33,100 nt of DNA from Nitrospira sp. UBA6493. Its GTDB lineage: Bacteria; Nitrospirota; Nitrospiria; Nitrospirales; Nitrospiraceae. Where the stretch lies: positions 102,095 through 135,194 of the forward strand of contig DJMJ01000005.1 in assembly GCA_002435325.1 (NCBI GenBank), given 5' to 3'. Below, in pieces: positions 32,782-33,100 of this stretch; within the stretch, counting starts at the first letter, position 1, and every line of letters begins with the position of its first letter. The notes beneath the pieces are model-generated. The model did not search any database, was not told the DNA's origin, and saw nothing but the letters and a program-made list of their open reading frames with translations. The translations under genes were made by a program, and so were the position numbers.

Positions 32782-32811
32782 TTGGCATGGCCATACTCCT
32801 CTCTTCAAAAT
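32782..32811 (+). promoter_or_regulatory. Candidate promoter of the AraC-like gene
   Basis: TTGGCA (32782-32787) and CAAAAT (32806-32811) are 18 bases apart and would give a leader of about 28 bases that contains the AAGGAGA ribosome site. The match to sigma-70 consensus is moderate. Confidence 0.35.
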
Positions 32812-32845
32812 GAGAGGCACTTGAGGACAAGCAAAGGAGATTGTT

Positions 32846-33100
32846 ATGGCCTCAATGAACATGTATGAAGAGATTCGAAGAAGCCTTCAGTTTTCGAAAT
32901 TTGAATTCGGGGACATGCTATTTGCTGAATTCACCTGTCCCTTTGAAGATCCTGAAGCAGGAATATGGACGCCGATGGATTCCTTCGTTCATGTGTTGCA
33001 GGGAAGGAAAACCTGGCGCACGGTACAAGGCAGCTGGACAGCTGAGCAGGGCCAAACGCTCTATATTAAGAAAGGGGCGGTAGGTTCAAGTGATCAACGC
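32846..33100 (+). CDS. AraC/ExsA-like transcriptional regulator, N-terminal part (cut by window end)
   Basis: The frame starts at an ATG five bases after a good Shine-Dalgarno (AAGGAGA, 32834-32840) and stays open to the window end, so only 85 residues are seen. The pattern DSFVHVLQGRKTWRTVQGSW, then AEQGQTLYIKKGAVG, is the cupin-like N-terminal domain of ExsA-type AraC regulators, where a short beta roll with a Gly and KKGA turn is typical. The helix-turn-helix part would lie beyond 33100. The DNA here is clearly AT-richer than the rest of the window, which may indicate horizontal transfer. Target genes are unknown. Confidence 0.65.
   Translation, partial: MASMNMYEEIRRSLQFSKFEFGDMLFAEFTCPFEDPEAGIWTPMDSFVHVLQGRKTWRTVQGSWTAEQGQTLYIKKGAVGSSDQR

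Noticed and set aside
32509..32868. A 119-codon plus-strand open frame in the right intergenic region
   Set aside because: It runs through a strong intrinsic terminator, lacks a ribosome site, and overlaps the better-supported AraC-like start at 32846.

Overview
The window is a bacterial chromosome segment with mostly GC-rich coding sequence. No tRNA, rRNA, CRISPR array, transposase or phage structural gene was seen. The mix of a DUF4396 membrane protein beside a cysteine-tailed ECF sigma factor, a DUF2024 protein, a chlamydial/plant-type phosphofructokinase, an Apa2-like phosphorylase and a PilZ protein would suit a Gram-negative, environmental, Nitrospirota-like organism. That placement is inference only, because no phylogenetic marker gene is present.

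Left part (1-7.8 kb, all plus strand): a PilZ protein, a Tet-type MFS transporter, a DUF2024 protein, a hyaluronan-synthase-like GT2 glycosyltransferase and a ferredoxin-NADP reductase-like flavoprotein. The reductase gene overlaps an ECF sigma factor gene. A good ECF-type promoter follows the sigma gene and precedes a His/Cys-rich DUF4396 membrane protein, a lipoprotein and a putative outer-membrane beta-barrel protein. This looks like a small metal- or redox-responsive envelope regulon.

Middle (7.9-13.3 kb): an M20 amidohydrolase and a GNAT-cyclic-nucleotide-binding fusion on the plus strand, converging on a minus-strand phosphofructokinase gene and an Apa2-type dinucleotide phosphorylase gene. 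The phosphofructokinase is broken by one extra base in a nine-base C tract and also lacks the Asp of its GGDG motif.

Centre (13.65-27.57 kb): the most unusual part, a tight cassette of three very large genes (2469, 1093 and 1066 aa) with gaps of 3 and 18 bases. The first protein has an Ig-like region, an OmpA-like region, a long beta-strand-rich core and Ig/FN3-like repeats. The second has FN3-like modules. The third ends in a phospholipase-D-like domain whose HKD motif has lost its His and Lys. None has a recognisable signal peptide. I do not know their function; they may form a large assembly.

Right part (27.6-33.1 kb): a BrnT/BrnA toxin-antitoxin pair with an apparently leaderless start and a palindromic operator; three minus-strand genes (AEC permease, membrane-anchored alpha/beta hydrolase, lytic transglycosylase); an intergenic region with nested inverted repeats and a strong intrinsic terminator, suggesting an undescribed small RNA; and the start of an AraC/ExsA-like regulator cut by the window edge.
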